A stretch of 64,000 bases of DNA from Leucocoprinus leucothites (Eukaryota > Basidiomycota > Agaricomycetes > Agaricales > Agaricaceae). The notes below the pieces were generated by a model. The model worked only from the letters and a program-made list of their open reading frames with translations, searched no databases and was not told the origin of the DNA. Of the stretch, positions 1 to 11,689 are shown piece by piece. How positions within the stretch are numbered: the first letter of the stretch is position 1; each line of letters begins with the position of its first letter. The DNA lies in contig JAACJO010000023.1 in the NCBI GenBank assembly GCA_013368445.1, forward strand, positions 248,001-312,000, given 5' to 3'. The translations under genes and the position numbers were made by a program.

Positions 1-1953
1 TAACAAAGGCGACGGATTATTATTGATACTAATCGGAGATCGTTTCTTGATTAGATCTTGATCGCATAAAAGAGTCTCCCGACATCTGGCGTATATTGTG
101 CTATTTACGCCATCTCGTAATCAGAAAAAGAAGCCTGCTAATTTTGATTGAAAAGAACCGCTTAGGATGAACTTGAGGAACAAGTGGATGATCACCAAGT
201 ACATTTACGAATTGATTTTGACAGTTCGCCGCCTGCCAAGCAGCAGACTATAACTGCAAAAGTGAGTAGCCCTTATGCACCTGGCTGTGAATGCGTTTCA
301 TGCCGTCAGATGAGGCTAGCGGCCTTGCAGGTTTAGAGCTGATACCCGAGTTGATTAGATGCAGTCCCACTACAGTCGGGGATAGCCATCACCGTCTCTA
401 AACTTGTGTCAGTTCGGCAAGCGACGCGAAGTTCCACTCAGGAGACTAGAAGTCGCCCTACTCCCTCACCATGTGTTTCAATTTCTTTCGTATGTCACCT
501 CGAAGAGGATGTTTTATCATGTCACTTTATCATATGGAAGTTAAGAAGACAGGGCCGTCACAAATTGAACGTTCAAAGCGATTCCTAACTCCTGACTAAG
601 TGTCTTGAACATTCACCTTGTCAAGAGTGAGATCTGGGACAGAGAGATTTTGACTACACCTACTCCTATCGCATACACTCATGACTCGTGACTTCATTTC
701 CCAACCTCAATCAGACACTGAAGCTACTGGTACGACCCTTTTTACAAGAGGCTAAGGTACTAGTAACTCGAGGGCCCACTCTATTAACCTGAGAACTCAG
801 AGCCTCTTCGCACCACCAACACGCCGGTACAATGACGGTAGCGAGTAGTAGAGGACGAGAACGTCACGACATAATACGGGTCGGAATTAAGCTTGAAGCC
901 TGGACTGTGAGAGATGGAAGGTCTTACTTCATGATGAATTCTTGAGTTATTCGGTTACTTCTTCCTCCGAAAATAGGAACGGTCCGGCTTGGTATTCAGC
1001 ACCCTCAAACACCGCAGCCAACGTAGATGTCTCTGAAACTCACAGGATGCGTACGTCACTATGACCGGAAGGCGGTTCGAAATAACGTTGGAGAATGCTG
1101 TATTTAGCAAATGGTTCTTCCAGGGTATTAATGGGAGGAGTCGGAAGTCCTAAGAAAAAGAGTGAGTCGTTTGGAACATAGGGTATCTTGTGTATGACCT
1201 TTGCGCCTGGTTTTACCGGTACTTGTAAAGATTGAGTACTGAGGCGTACAAGTGCAAAGTGCACTATACCCATTTCGTACCCACCTACTCCCCTCGCCAC
1301 ACGGCGAGTCAGTGATAGGACTATTAACCAGCTCCCGCACTTGCAGGAAACGATAGTGTTGGACTAAGCCCATGTAATGTAAATTGATATATATCAGATT
1401 TCATATCCTTCATGATTACTTCAAGGTCCGCTTATGGCGTACTGAACTCGGACATAATTTGATTGCATACGACATTCAAAGTTTTAATAGCCTATCATCG
1501 CTCCAACTAGCTAAGGGGACACTTGTCGGTATCCCTTCCTCATACAAATTCTGTCAGACAGGCTAAACGTTTAATGTTGGATGATATTATGAGAGTGTAT
1601 CATGCTAGACCGCTGGACAAGTCACAGAGCCCGACGCACAGCGTCTGCTAGTAGGACAACGGAAAGACTACATTCCGAAGCCCAACCAATTAATTATATG
1701 CCCCTAGGCTAGGCCTACTTACCTTGATTATGGGGTCAGTACAACTAAGGTCAACATATCATCCATGCGGATGGACTATACCGCAGCGCATCTCGAGAGT
1801 TGAGTTGATTTAATTTTAGCTTCCCGCTGTTTCTTTGATTGATTGGCGAGAATAAATTATCTATGACAATCGTGACTTAGTCATCAATGTCTTGGTTTTA
1901 TATACTTGCATCGCCTGAAACCTTCCGTCGCCTGGGATTGAGGACTCTCTAAT
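1..1953. other. Gene-free left end
   Basis: No coding region can be supported on either strand. The open frames here are short, lack splice-site continuity and have no recognisable protein character. No tRNA, tandem repeat or terminal repeat was seen. It is probably decayed intergenic DNA next to the F-box remnant that follows. Confidence 0.5.
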
Positions 1954-2391
1954 ATGTCGGTATTGGACACACTCCCGGGTGAGATTCTCCGGGATATCAT
2001 CAAAATTACAAGGAAGTAGCTCCGAACTTCAAGTTTTCCGTTGAGCATCCCGTTGGCTCATGTTTGTTTGGCAGGCTTCCCGTGGCAGAGATCGAATGAA
2101 AACACTTCGCAGGTTGCGCCTCGTATTAAGGCAATTTAATGACCTCGCTCCTCCTATCATCCGGAAATTTTATTTTACCACTACCTCATACACCCCAATA
2201 CAACGCTGCAAGGGAATCCAGATGGCACTGGCCACGGGGTTGCCTTCAATGTTTCGGTATATCAAAGTACTGCGTATCCTCACACTTGCCAGTAGCAAAT
2301 GCAGTGGTCCCAGTCCTTAGTTTACACTACTGGAAAAGCTACTAGCAAGACTAACCAACCTCGACATCATCGAGTGGGTTTCCAAACTCTA
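1954..2391 (+). pseudogene. F-box protein gene remnant
   Basis: The frame opens with MSVLDTLPGEILRDIIKI, a clear F-box start, then hits a TAG within about 20 codons. Further on, the stretches LRRLRLVLRQFNDLAPPIIR and MALATGLPSMFRYIKVLRIL match the order and spacing of the intact F-box gene at 35455-37091 (LGNLRLVSKRIDDIVSPLIL and TALATGTPTIFRHLRVLRV). Similarity continues past another in-frame TAG into FTLLEKLLARLTNLDIIEW. At least two stops break the gene and no LRR-like C-terminal part is left. A 15-bp direct repeat (aaactctagtcgaac) lies at its 3' edge, about 2385-2413. It looks like an old member of the same F-box family, now non-functional. Confidence 0.65.
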
Positions 2392-3814
2392 GTCGAACAA
2401 ACTCTAGTCGAATTCATCTTCACATCCCACAAAATTTGATCTTAGATGAGACCACACTTTATCGGGGGAGGTATACCTTGAGCGTGGGATCGAAGATCTT
2501 ACACAGAGGATGGGATCGTCCCTAGACCCCAGAATGAAAATTATAATGCTTGTCAGGGACACAGGGACGGGCTCGGGTTCATGAGAACTGAGACAGTTCG
2601 CTAATTCGGACGAAATCGGGGATATAAAGCGAGTAGTTCGGGAAGAGACTATACTGAAAACTCACGGGTGACGTGCGTCACTGAGCAGGAAGACATTGTA
2701 CTGAGACGGATAACAGTGGACGAAGAGAACAGACGTGCAATGAGGTCGATGAAGAACTATGGGTAGATCTTGATAAGTTCTTCATTTAAGCCTTTAATGA
2801 GACAGGGTTGTATGCAAGCAATGCCAGATCCAGACTTGAAGGGAAGGAGCAACCGAAGTAGTAGGTAGATCGTCAAATATAGGGCGCGCAAATCTGGGAA
2901 ACGAGTCGGGATAACGAAAATAATCAGCGGTGGACCAAGGATACATTGGACCTGGGAGAAGAATTGGAGATGAGGAATGGAAGGGGAATCAATCGACGTG
3001 AACGAGTAGCAATAGACGGCGGTGGCCTTATGCAGCGAAAAAACCCTGATAGCTGACTAGGGGGTTGAGAAGTGGTGAATGTGGTGAATGTGTGTCGCCG
3101 GTGTGCTGGTTTGGAGAAGAGGCGTGACGTTCATGAGAGTGAAGTATACTAGACGGAGACAAAAGAAGAGGAAGCACCATTCGAAGGTGTCGGAAGCTGC
3201 GCTAGGTGGACCAAAAAGCTAGCGAATCTTTTCTCGTAAGAACGACAGCTGAGTGACGGAGTGGTATAACCGAAGTCGTTGAATGGACATGAGAAGACTG
3301 ATCGCGTGCAGACTACCTGAAGTGGCGAGGAGTTGCTTGAGAAAATGGAGTGATTTCAGAATTTGAGACTAGGAATGTCCGGAGCGTCGCGACCTAGGAC
3401 TTGAAGAGGGAGTGTTCGTTACGGTGAAAAGCTGGTGGTCTTGGTGACCAAGCTATTTCGAACGTGGTTTTCGATCAACGTGGTAAATCATGTTGACCAA
3501 TAATGAGAAATGAGAAATGATTTCGTTGGGTCTGGAATTGGGGCACGACGCTTGATTGTTGAGGTATCCGGAATTAGAGGGGTCGACTGAGCGATGATTG
3601 AATTTGAATGTGAGCGTAGGCTGGCCTCAGGGGAAAAGTTGATATGACAAAGATCACCCCTGTCAGTGGTGCAAGCATCAACGTGGATATAAACCCACCT
3701 AAGTATATGACGACTAAAAAAGCAGCTTAAAATAGGATGGGAGTAAGATGAGACTGGGTAGATAGAAAGATACTTGGTGAAGTAGTTGATCCGTTGCTCG
3801 AAGGAGTCACATAT
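2392..3814. other. Purine-rich, ORF-free stretch
   Basis: About 1.4 kb with no open frame of 60 codons on either strand. The + strand is visibly rich in G and A and poor in C, especially from about 2480 to 3650, so TGA, TAG and TAA are frequent. Short repeats such as gtggtgaatgtggtgaatgtg near 3073 and repeated gagaaat near 3505 occur. No gene, RNA or mobile-element end was identified. Confidence 0.5.
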
Positions 3815-4814
3815 CTACAGGAACGCTACACCGAGGTTGACCGCGAGCACAGCTTGAAGTGTTACCACGTCGTCGATTTTGGACAAGGACTGCTTGATAA
3901 GCGGAGGAAGACTAGGGAAAATGGAATGGGAGGTGTCGCCGTTCTTATCGTCTTCAAAAAATGAATCCAAGACAAGATCATCTAGGACGACCTCCTCTCT
4001 TGAAGTTGCCGAAGACCCAGGACTGGAGGGCTGTGAAGTTCTGATAACCGAGTCGAAGGGAACGCTCAAAGGGGGAGAGAAGAAGCATAAATCCATGGTA
4101 GGTCTGTTATGACTGTCATCGTCACATCCAGCGAGTAAGTACAACGACATACCGGCCAAAAGACTTTCCTAAAGGCGGAGTGGCAGATCTGGCTATGTAT
4201 CATATTCAGCAAGGGCTACTGGAACGGACTGAAAGCGCTCATTTATCCCACCTTTAACTCCCGGGCCACAAGGAGACTTCGGAAACGAATAATACAAGCT
4301 AGATCCAGATCCAAATATATGTCCAGAGATGAAACTATGGTCTTGATCGAGTCAGTATCTGTCCCTTGAAGAACTCTTGAGATTCAGATACCTTCGTCAA
4401 TGGAGGCTATTTCTGTCTCAGTGTCGACGAAGACATCAAGAGGAAGCGGTCGCAGCCCACGAGTACGGATAATGAACTTGTGATATTCGCCTCGAGGAGG
4501 GTCGACTACTACAATGGGCGGAGGCTTTGGTTTCTTGGACCAGCCAAGGCGTTCTCGCAGTTTGTTGGAGACTGGACTCGAAAGATGAATAATTGAACTG
4601 AGAAAGGGAGCGGTCGCCACCTACCTTGAGAAGGTTTGGCAGGAGAATCTTCCTTCACTTTTTGGTGGACACGAGCGGTGGGGTCAAGGAGCGTGTCAAC
4701 GGGCGCTTGACGTAATGCCGAAGGACTGGCTACAGCCTGCTGGAGCCATCCGTGGACCTTACCCTTGACCTTAAGCCCACGATCGACAATATTACACTTG
4801 ATGCCAAAGGGCAT
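3815..4814 (-). CDS. Orphan hypothetical protein, 268 aa
   Basis: A four-exon model on the minus strand keeps phase throughout: 4814-4625, 4571-4392, 4334-4252 and 4168-3815. Donors GTAGGT, GTATCT and GTGGGA and the acceptors CCAG, ATAG and TTTAG are usable; the introns are 53-83 bp. The product begins MPFGIKCNIVDRGLKVKGKV, has a basic Pro-rich centre (WSKKPKPPP followed by IVVVDPPRGEYHKF), a short hydrophobic piece (SLLAGMSLYLLAG) and an acidic Ser-rich C-terminal third. I recognise no domain. Four exons joining without a phase conflict is the main argument that it is real; a decayed gene or wrong boundaries remain possible. Confidence 0.45.
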
Positions 4815-5078
4815 AAGAGTACTTTTTCTCTGTATCGATGGTGAAGGTTACTGATGGAGAGTGGTATGAGAACTAGAAGAGCTTTAAACCAACAATCGGA
4901 ATGGCTATGTAACCTTAGACTTTCAGCATTCAACAACCGAAGAGAGCGAAAGGTGAGACACAACCGGTCAGATCAACGATCGGATATATCAACATTCCAC
5001 TCCGCGGCTAAGGTAGTCGAAGCGTAAACATTTTCTGTTATGAATTGTATTCTTGGAGAACTACTGCACAGCTGAATT

Positions 5079-6173
5079 TTAGTTTTGCAGCGAATACCCA
5101 ACCGGACCATTACTCTTCTGCATATTCAGGAGATTGTCAAGCATCTTTCTGGTTCTCAAATCGTCCGGGAGGGATGCCCTGAAGTCGTCGCTCTTCATCC
5201 ACTCGAGGCCGTGTTGGAGTACATTGCGAGCTCTGGTAGATCCACCTCTGATATCTCCGATACAAGCATGCAATGTCGCTCTTTGAGCCTTGGAGCTATA
5301 AGCAGCACAATGTAGAATATTAGAGTTGTAGAAGACGGTCTCGCCAGCTAGGTCTCGAGTTAGGTATCGTGATCGGCGTATCGACTTGGTTCCACTTACG
5401 TTGGAGGGTTAATTGAACAGCACCCGGCATATCCAATGGATTCTCAGGAGGATCCAAAGTTTCCGAAAGACGACGTTGCTCCTGAGTTCGTACTGTCTTG
5501 TGAGAACGAGGGACAATATACAGACAACTGTCGGTATATAGAGCGCTGGTACAAGAGGGTATGAGAGACTTAAAGAATAAACTTGCTGAGATGGACGTAC
5601 GTGTTCCATTGGACCTAAGTTTCGGACTTCGTGAGTATTCACATAAAAATCAAAAACTTTAACATACCCCATGACCCCAAACTTGAAGGGCATTCCTCTC
5701 CTCTTCCTCACTAGCCTTCTCATTTACATCGTCTCGATGCCAACGTAGAGCGAAGTCATGACCTAGAGGGTTGATGAGCAAGTTGAACAGCTCTTGCCGA
5801 AAGATCAGTGTGTCTTCTTCATTCGACAAAACACGGGAGACAAACCTAGCTGCAATTCCTCATCTGTACAACCCAGCAGCTCCTTCACGACCTTCAACAA
5901 CTTGTCAGAGGTATACCATTTGGCGAATGCGGGCTCGTTAAGTTGCGGGTGCATGACGTGTTGTACCCCCCAAGAATCCGGGTTATCGTTGTTGAAGGGA
6001 GGAAATTGCTTTCCAACCGTTCGACGGTGATGCCAAGTTCCATCCCGGGTTTTCTGAATAACCCTTTGGCAAGCGGTCTCCAACTCAGCCCAATCCTCAG
6101 GCGAGATTAGTCCGGGTATGACGACGAAACCTTGATCATTGTAAGTTGCTTTGATGGTGCTGTCGGCGGCCAT
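5079..6173 (-). CDS. Phytanoyl-CoA dioxygenase (PhyH) family protein
   Basis: Predicted Fe(II)/2-oxoglutarate-dependent oxygenase of the PhyH family, 293 aa. Exons: 6173-5846, 5792-5668, 5614-5601 (14 nt), 5545-5400 and 5347-5079; all phases agree. The N-terminal part shows the family pattern YNDQGFVVIPGLISPEDW. The iron-binding HxD lies in RWHRDDV (about H128/D130), followed by VQWNTALYTDSCLYIVPRSH; the distal histidine is in NILHCAAYS (about H217), with Arg ten residues later for 2-oxoglutarate. Length and motif order are normal for fungal members. The substrate cannot be deduced; family members hydroxylate fatty acyl chains or secondary metabolites. It is divergently oriented to the next gene and no biosynthetic cluster is visible nearby. 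Confidence 0.9.
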
Positions 6174-6598
6174 GTTAGGGTTTCACCAAATGTTGGTTCA
6201 CTTGCGATGTGCCCTCAGAAGAGTCCTGAACATGACCTCAATTGGTCTTATATATCCAAGCCTCCGCCAGTCACGAGGGCAGTCCATATGGGTTGAGATG
6301 GCATTTCCATGCGCCATTGGAGGATTCGTGAGAGAAAGAGAAGTGGCACCTGTGATAAGAATTTGTAGAGACCTCCATAGTACTTTGTGTAACAGTAGGA
6401 TTGAGATGATATAGTTGATGTAGAGCAAATGAACTTGACCAAACTATGTCGAGGACTACTTACATTCGGCAAATACCGGCCCGGCCATGCAACACTCCCA
6501 CATGGCAAGACCAAACACCGCTGTGATCAAGGCGGAAGGTAGGCAAAAGAATCTCCAAAACGAATAAACTTATTGGCGGATTTTGACTCACAACCACC
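6174..6598. promoter_or_regulatory. Divergent intergenic region
   Basis: This 425-bp space separates two divergently transcribed genes (PhyH family on minus, Gfd2-like on plus) and so should carry both promoters. No clear TATA box or repeated operator was recognised. Confidence 0.4.
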
Positions 6599-8406
6599 AT
6601 GACAACGAAGTACTTTCAAATTGGAGGGTTTAAACCAAACGTACGATGGTAAGGAGACTACCATGATCTATGAATTGCTCACATATCACCATGCGCCAGG
6701 TTCCATGATGACTGGGACGACAAAAAACTGGTCGAGACGCTGGCAGGGCCAAGCTCGCCACTGCGACCTAGTGTTGAACAGCCACTTGAGCTTGTTCTGG
6801 GTGAGACGTCGTTAATTTCGAGTTGTATGGAATGTCCTGATTTACGAGCGCTCAGGTATTAAGGCAACAGGCTCATCGCATTTATTGCTCGCAGACATAC
6901 AAGCGGCCGGTTTCGAAAGAGCTGGTCGGCAAAGGCCATATGGATTCACGACTGTGGCCGACTACGTTTCTGTCTCTCCTATATATTTCGCTTCAGCTAG
7001 TGACTTGGAAAAAAAGCTCAGTAGCCTAAAGCCGAAGGCAAGAAAGAAAAGAGAAGGAGCATGGGACAGCAGTCAAGCAAACAAATCGTACGCGAATGGG
7101 AACGATGGCTTCTTACGCGGTGAATTTGAGCATGGCAGGTTAGTGAGCGCCGTCGTGACGCCACGTTCACTAGTTCTGATCAACATTCAGGGTTCTTTAC
7201 TACCTGCTCCAGGAACCTCAAAAAAATCCAGCGATTTACTCTATATCTGACACTACGTGGACTCAAAACCTTCGTATCTTATCTTTCACTTGTAACCGGA
7301 AAACATTCGACGGTCGCGAGTACGCAGAGAAACAGCGTTCTCCGCGTCCCCTAGATTATGGCTGGGCCGAAGGCGTGAGCCTCCAGTCAGGAATACGTGT
7401 GCAACAAGGATCTGCTGTCCATTTTGTCCGAGAAGAGGAAAGGTTGCTCAAAGTTTCAGACAGAAAACAAGTTGTGAGTGGGTAGAACTCGGGAAACCAT
7501 ACCTTGTTTACCGAATCATTCGCAGACCTTTGACTATGGGACAACAAAAACCATCAGATCAGAAGAGATAGATTCTCTGGCCCGAGATTTCTTCGGAGAC
7601 CTCAGCGAGAAATCCGGAGGTCCTGTTATTTTACTCGTGCATAACGAAAAGCTGGCTCGAAGTGCCCTCCAAGAGCTGGGTATCGAAACATCCAGATGGA
7701 AATCCGGTATCGCCGAGCTCCTCAGGCCACAGGTACTCATCCTTTTATCCACTGTGATGCTTGGGTCTTTATGCCTAGTGTCTTCAGCCTGCGGTAGGGT
7801 CAAGAGCAAAGAGTACCTGGAGCCCCCCTCAATACATGAACGACTACGAGGAACGTAAACAAAGGTCTCGCAACCGATCGCAATCTCCGAAATCTGGTCC
7901 GTCTGATCACATCACAAGGGAGTCTAGAAGATCGCCGCCCGCCACATCCCACACCAAGTCCACCAACGGAGTATATATTGTAGACGTTCAGACACTATAT
8001 CGGTCGACGATGCAGATTACGGAGGAGTATATTGGTGGCATCGCACAGAAACTGGGCCTTTTGAAAGACAGAAATCAATGGTGTGCTGGAAATGAGGCAG
8101 TGTAAGATGTAACCCGAGCCCTGCGTTGTTACGTTACTTACGTTCGACAGGTACATTTTCCACGTCTGGTACTCATTGATATCTGGACCCGCAATCGATG
8201 AGTACCGTGCAATGGTGATGAATGCCAAGGAGCATGAGGCATCACCCAAACCACAGGCACCAGAGCAGCGCGCACCTGAAGAGCCTGTGGATGATGATTA
8301 TGACGAGGATTTTGACCCAAATGACATAGTTCAGGGGGCCAACGAGGCTACTCCGCACAAGGGTGGTGACGACGATAGTGACACTGATTATGGCAGTGAC
8401 TACTGA
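6599..8406 (+). CDS. Gfd2/YDR514C-like protein (RNase H-like fold)
   Basis: Seven exons join in phase to give 476 aa: 6599-6648, 6700-6800, 6895-7138, 7191-7473, 7526-7732, 7812-8101 and 8151-8406. The central and C-terminal parts resemble the Gfd2/YDR514C-like C-terminal domain, an RNase H-like exonuclease fold: a segment LDYGWAEGVSLQSG, then VILLVHNEKLARSALQELGI (the strand-helix that usually carries a His or Asp), then VYIVDVQTLYRS and an asparagine/glutamate element CAGNEAVYIFHVWYSL. The tail is strongly acidic (Asp/Glu-rich, last about 40 residues). The catalytic DEDD set looks incomplete, so nuclease activity is uncertain. Yeast Gfd2 is linked to mRNA export. The junction at 7812 was chosen because it is the only nearby AG that keeps phase. 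Confidence 0.72.
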
Positions 8407-8848
8407 AGCCAGAGCCTCATCTGATAAAGTAAAATTGTAATAGATTGTCAGCTGGTCTCACGGCATTTACTGTGGCACTCACTTTTGTGGAAGCTGAATG
8501 TAGGAGAATTGTGGATATGTTATCTGTGTATCAGAGGGCCCTCTTACTTGTAATTCACAGATGCAACAGTCCTTTACCATCTCTCGCGTGCAGATTCATT
8601 GTGCTGGACCAGGACGCATGAAGATGTTTGAATATATATTTTTAGAATTGCGGCTGTGCTACCAGCTCCTAGGATAGACTCGTTCCGCGTGAGCCCATCA
8701 ACCATCAAGTCACTGCGTATTGTGCATGTCGCTAAGCTAAGGCTGTTCTCACACTTGTACTTCTAACCACCATCTTCATTGCCTGTCGTAATCTCCCTTT
8801 CCAGCTGCGCTGAACTTTGGGCCCCTTGGTCCTACTGGGTTCCTGCCC
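8407..8848. other. Intergenic, 442 bp
   Basis: Lies between two same-strand genes. It holds the 3' end of the Gfd2-like gene and the promoter of the membrane-protein gene. A pyrimidine-rich run sits just before 8849; no other feature is seen. Confidence 0.4.
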
Positions 8849-11689
8849 ATGTCCGAATCTAATCCACGGAGACAGGCCTTGTCACAAACGAGCCTCACCC
8901 CGACAGTGTTTGGGGAGAGTGATGAACATTATAGCAGTGGCAGCAAGCTTTTCCGGGACACAATTGAGAGCATTCCCCCACCGGAAAAAGTGCTACAAGG
9001 ACGCCGTCCTAAACCGTATGTAAGTTATCGATAGAACCTTGATCTTAGCCTTGGTGCCAATGAACCTGGGCTGGCCATCAGGAACCTTATTATGCCCGCC
9101 TCATCTTTACGCTAGGCACTCCGCTCGTCTTCATTGCGATGGGGATAGCGCTAGTGACAGCTACTGAGTTTTCAAACCGGAGTGGAGGTATGAGGTCCTG
9201 TTTATTTTACAGCTTGGAGCGAGGCCAGCTGACAGAAGGTCGCGTGCACTGTGAATATCTCTAGGATTCAAAGTTCCAACTGTGAATGTCTTTGGGACAG
9301 TATCTGGACAGTTCCTAGCAGTGCGTATTACTCTAGTTGTTCTCGGATCTGCTATTCACACAATTAACGAGCCCATTTAGTCGATAATCCCTACCATGTA
9401 GGTCGCCTTCTGTGTTTGGATGACCGAGTAATTCAATGGCTACTGACCCTCTTGCTGATATTTGTTTTACAGAATTATCCTTCCGTACGCTGTTCTATAC
9501 CGGACGCATGATTGGGGGCTTCGATCGTTTCAGGTGTGGCCAGTTGTTCCTCTCGAAAAATGCTCTGTGTTATTCAACCTCTGAAAAGCCATACGTCGTC
9601 TTACATAAAGGAAATGCCTGTGCTGAAGAAAGCTTGCTGCTGGACTACGTACGTTTACCTCTCATTTACATATTGACCGCTCCTCATCCTTCCTACATAG
9701 ATCGATCAAGGGTAAGCATGTCTCATGGGCCCACTCTAGGAGAGATCTTTGACGCCACTGCAGGCCGTTTTTCTCAATGTTTCATGCTATGAGATGGAAA
9801 CACAGAGTTGTGTTCTTTTCAACACTAACGGCATTTATCACATACGCATTTCAGCCGCTGGGTAAGTAATATGTGATCCTGACTTCAGTCTGCTTATGGC
9901 ATGTGCAGCTGGATCCATCTTCCAAATTCGTCAAGTTTCACAGACAGATAACAGTGGGTAACTGCATTCAATGACATGATGAGTGAACCCTGACTCGTCC
10001 TTGGACCAGACGTACCAGTAACAAGCACGGAATATATTGCTTTAGCGGATGATATATTCCAATTGAATGCATTTCTGGCAGGAGCTGGTTACGTGGATGC
10101 TGCGGCGTTACACGGGCTAGGGGATCCGCCTTTCGTGTTCAGTAATTGGACAACGGCTAAGTTTCTGGTGGGTTCCTGTGTTAACACTTTAATATAGTGC
10201 CCTGAGTTCATCCACTTTGGCAGTTTCCGGATGACCGCAACATCAACGAGACTCTCACCGTCAATACGACCGCCATTACCACCAGAACCAATTGTGCCAA
10301 CCCCGCTGGCGGTACCACTCGCCTTGAGCGTGTGAATGGTACCACCGACTTGTTTTACCTCAACTCAACATCAGTGGATGGCTGTGCACCTTCCAATGGA
10401 ACCATACGGATCGATACCACCGTACGTGCCGATGAGTAATGGAGTAGGGCGATCTAGCTGATGGAGCGTTTGCAGTCAACTACTCAGCAATACGGAGTTA
10501 CTGACGTGACCTGCCCAAACAACCCAGAGACTGAATTGCGTTTTCGCCCCGTTATGTTCTGGTACGCTTTTCTGTTTTGACGTCCTCCGCGGGTGCAATG
10601 ACAATGAAGTCTCAGGTTCTTCCATTATCTTGATCCTACCAATCAGACAACAGCTGAGGCGAGGACCGTGTTTTGTACACCTAACCTGCTGCCTTTCTCT
10701 GTCACGGCAACCGCACATCTCTTAGATGGTAAACTTGATAGCTGTTTCAAGTCAGGGACTTTCAACCAAAGTAATAATGTCACTGGTCCTCCTCTAAACG
10801 GGAAAGCCTTCAATGGGTAAGTCAATCCTCAGCTAAGATCACAATGGTCAGAAGCTTACAATACTTTCAGGGTAATTTTTGACGAATCTCCTGATCCTTT
10901 CATCCGAGCACGTGCAACAGCAATCAGCTCCGGAGTTTCGGGCACCATTTTCCGAACAGCCTCAAACCAGCCACAAGGTCTTCAAGCAATATTTGACCTT
11001 CCGAATGGGATGTTGGATCTCACGAGTCGAATATATGTAAGAAACCGAAGCGTTGTTTTGTCAGAACACAGGGTCGCTGACATCGAATGCCACCAGACCC
11101 AACACCTTGCTGTATCTGCCAAGGCAATATATTTCAAACCAGGAAATTCTACGATAAATGGCCAGAGATCGTCTCTGGTTCCCAGGCTTGTGATTGAGTG
11201 GGTTCATTATCGACATACACTCAAGTTGAATACTTAATATATTCCCCCTGTAGCTCGCTCCCTGGCCATCTGCTTGCTATACTTCTGCTGTCAATTGGGA
11301 TCGTGGGCGTTTTTGTCCGCATTATCAATCATCGTCAAAGAAGAAATTTGATTCTCGCTGCACCGCCAGGAAGCATCGCCTCCATCACGGCCTTAACCGC
11401 GCGGTCAGGTTTTGGAGAGCTACTTCTGCCCTATGATAATGCGCTACAGTTGGAGAGGAAGTTGGAAGGTATCAAGTTCTGTTTGGACAAGCGAACAGGA
11501 GCTATTGTTGCCGACGATGCTTCAGAGGGGGTCCCGGGGATGGGACGGGACGATGCCATGCTTTCATTACTTGGGAGACAAAATGAGAGGTTGAGTCAGC
11601 ACTCGACGTCTTCCCAGGTAGCTTACCAAACTGCCTCAAGATTTGGGCCTTGGGTATATAAAAATCCATACGAGCAAGTTCCTGACTGA
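8849..11689 (+). CDS. Multi-pass membrane glycoprotein (DUF3433-like)
   Basis: At least 15 small exons join in phase from 8849: 8849-9019, 9082-9187, 9265-9320, 9381-9397, 9473-9533, 9589-9648, 9701-9711 (11 nt), 9764-9861, 9909-9953, 10010-10167, 10224-10421, 10476-10561, 10616-10816, 10871-11036, 11065 onward; the final exon is 11254-11689. Predicted membrane segments include LIFTLGTPLVFIAMGIALV, a stretch ending TIIILPYAV, VVFFSTLTAFITYAF and C-terminal LLAILLLSIGIVGVFV. The large loop carries several N-x-S/T sites. The element PYVVLHKGNACAEESLLLDY and the cytosolic tail motif ELLLPYDNALQLERKLEGIK are typical of fungal DUF3433-type proteins of unknown function. The junctions between about 11111 and 11254 could not be resolved, so either an exon was missed or the frame is broken there. 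Confidence 0.65.
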
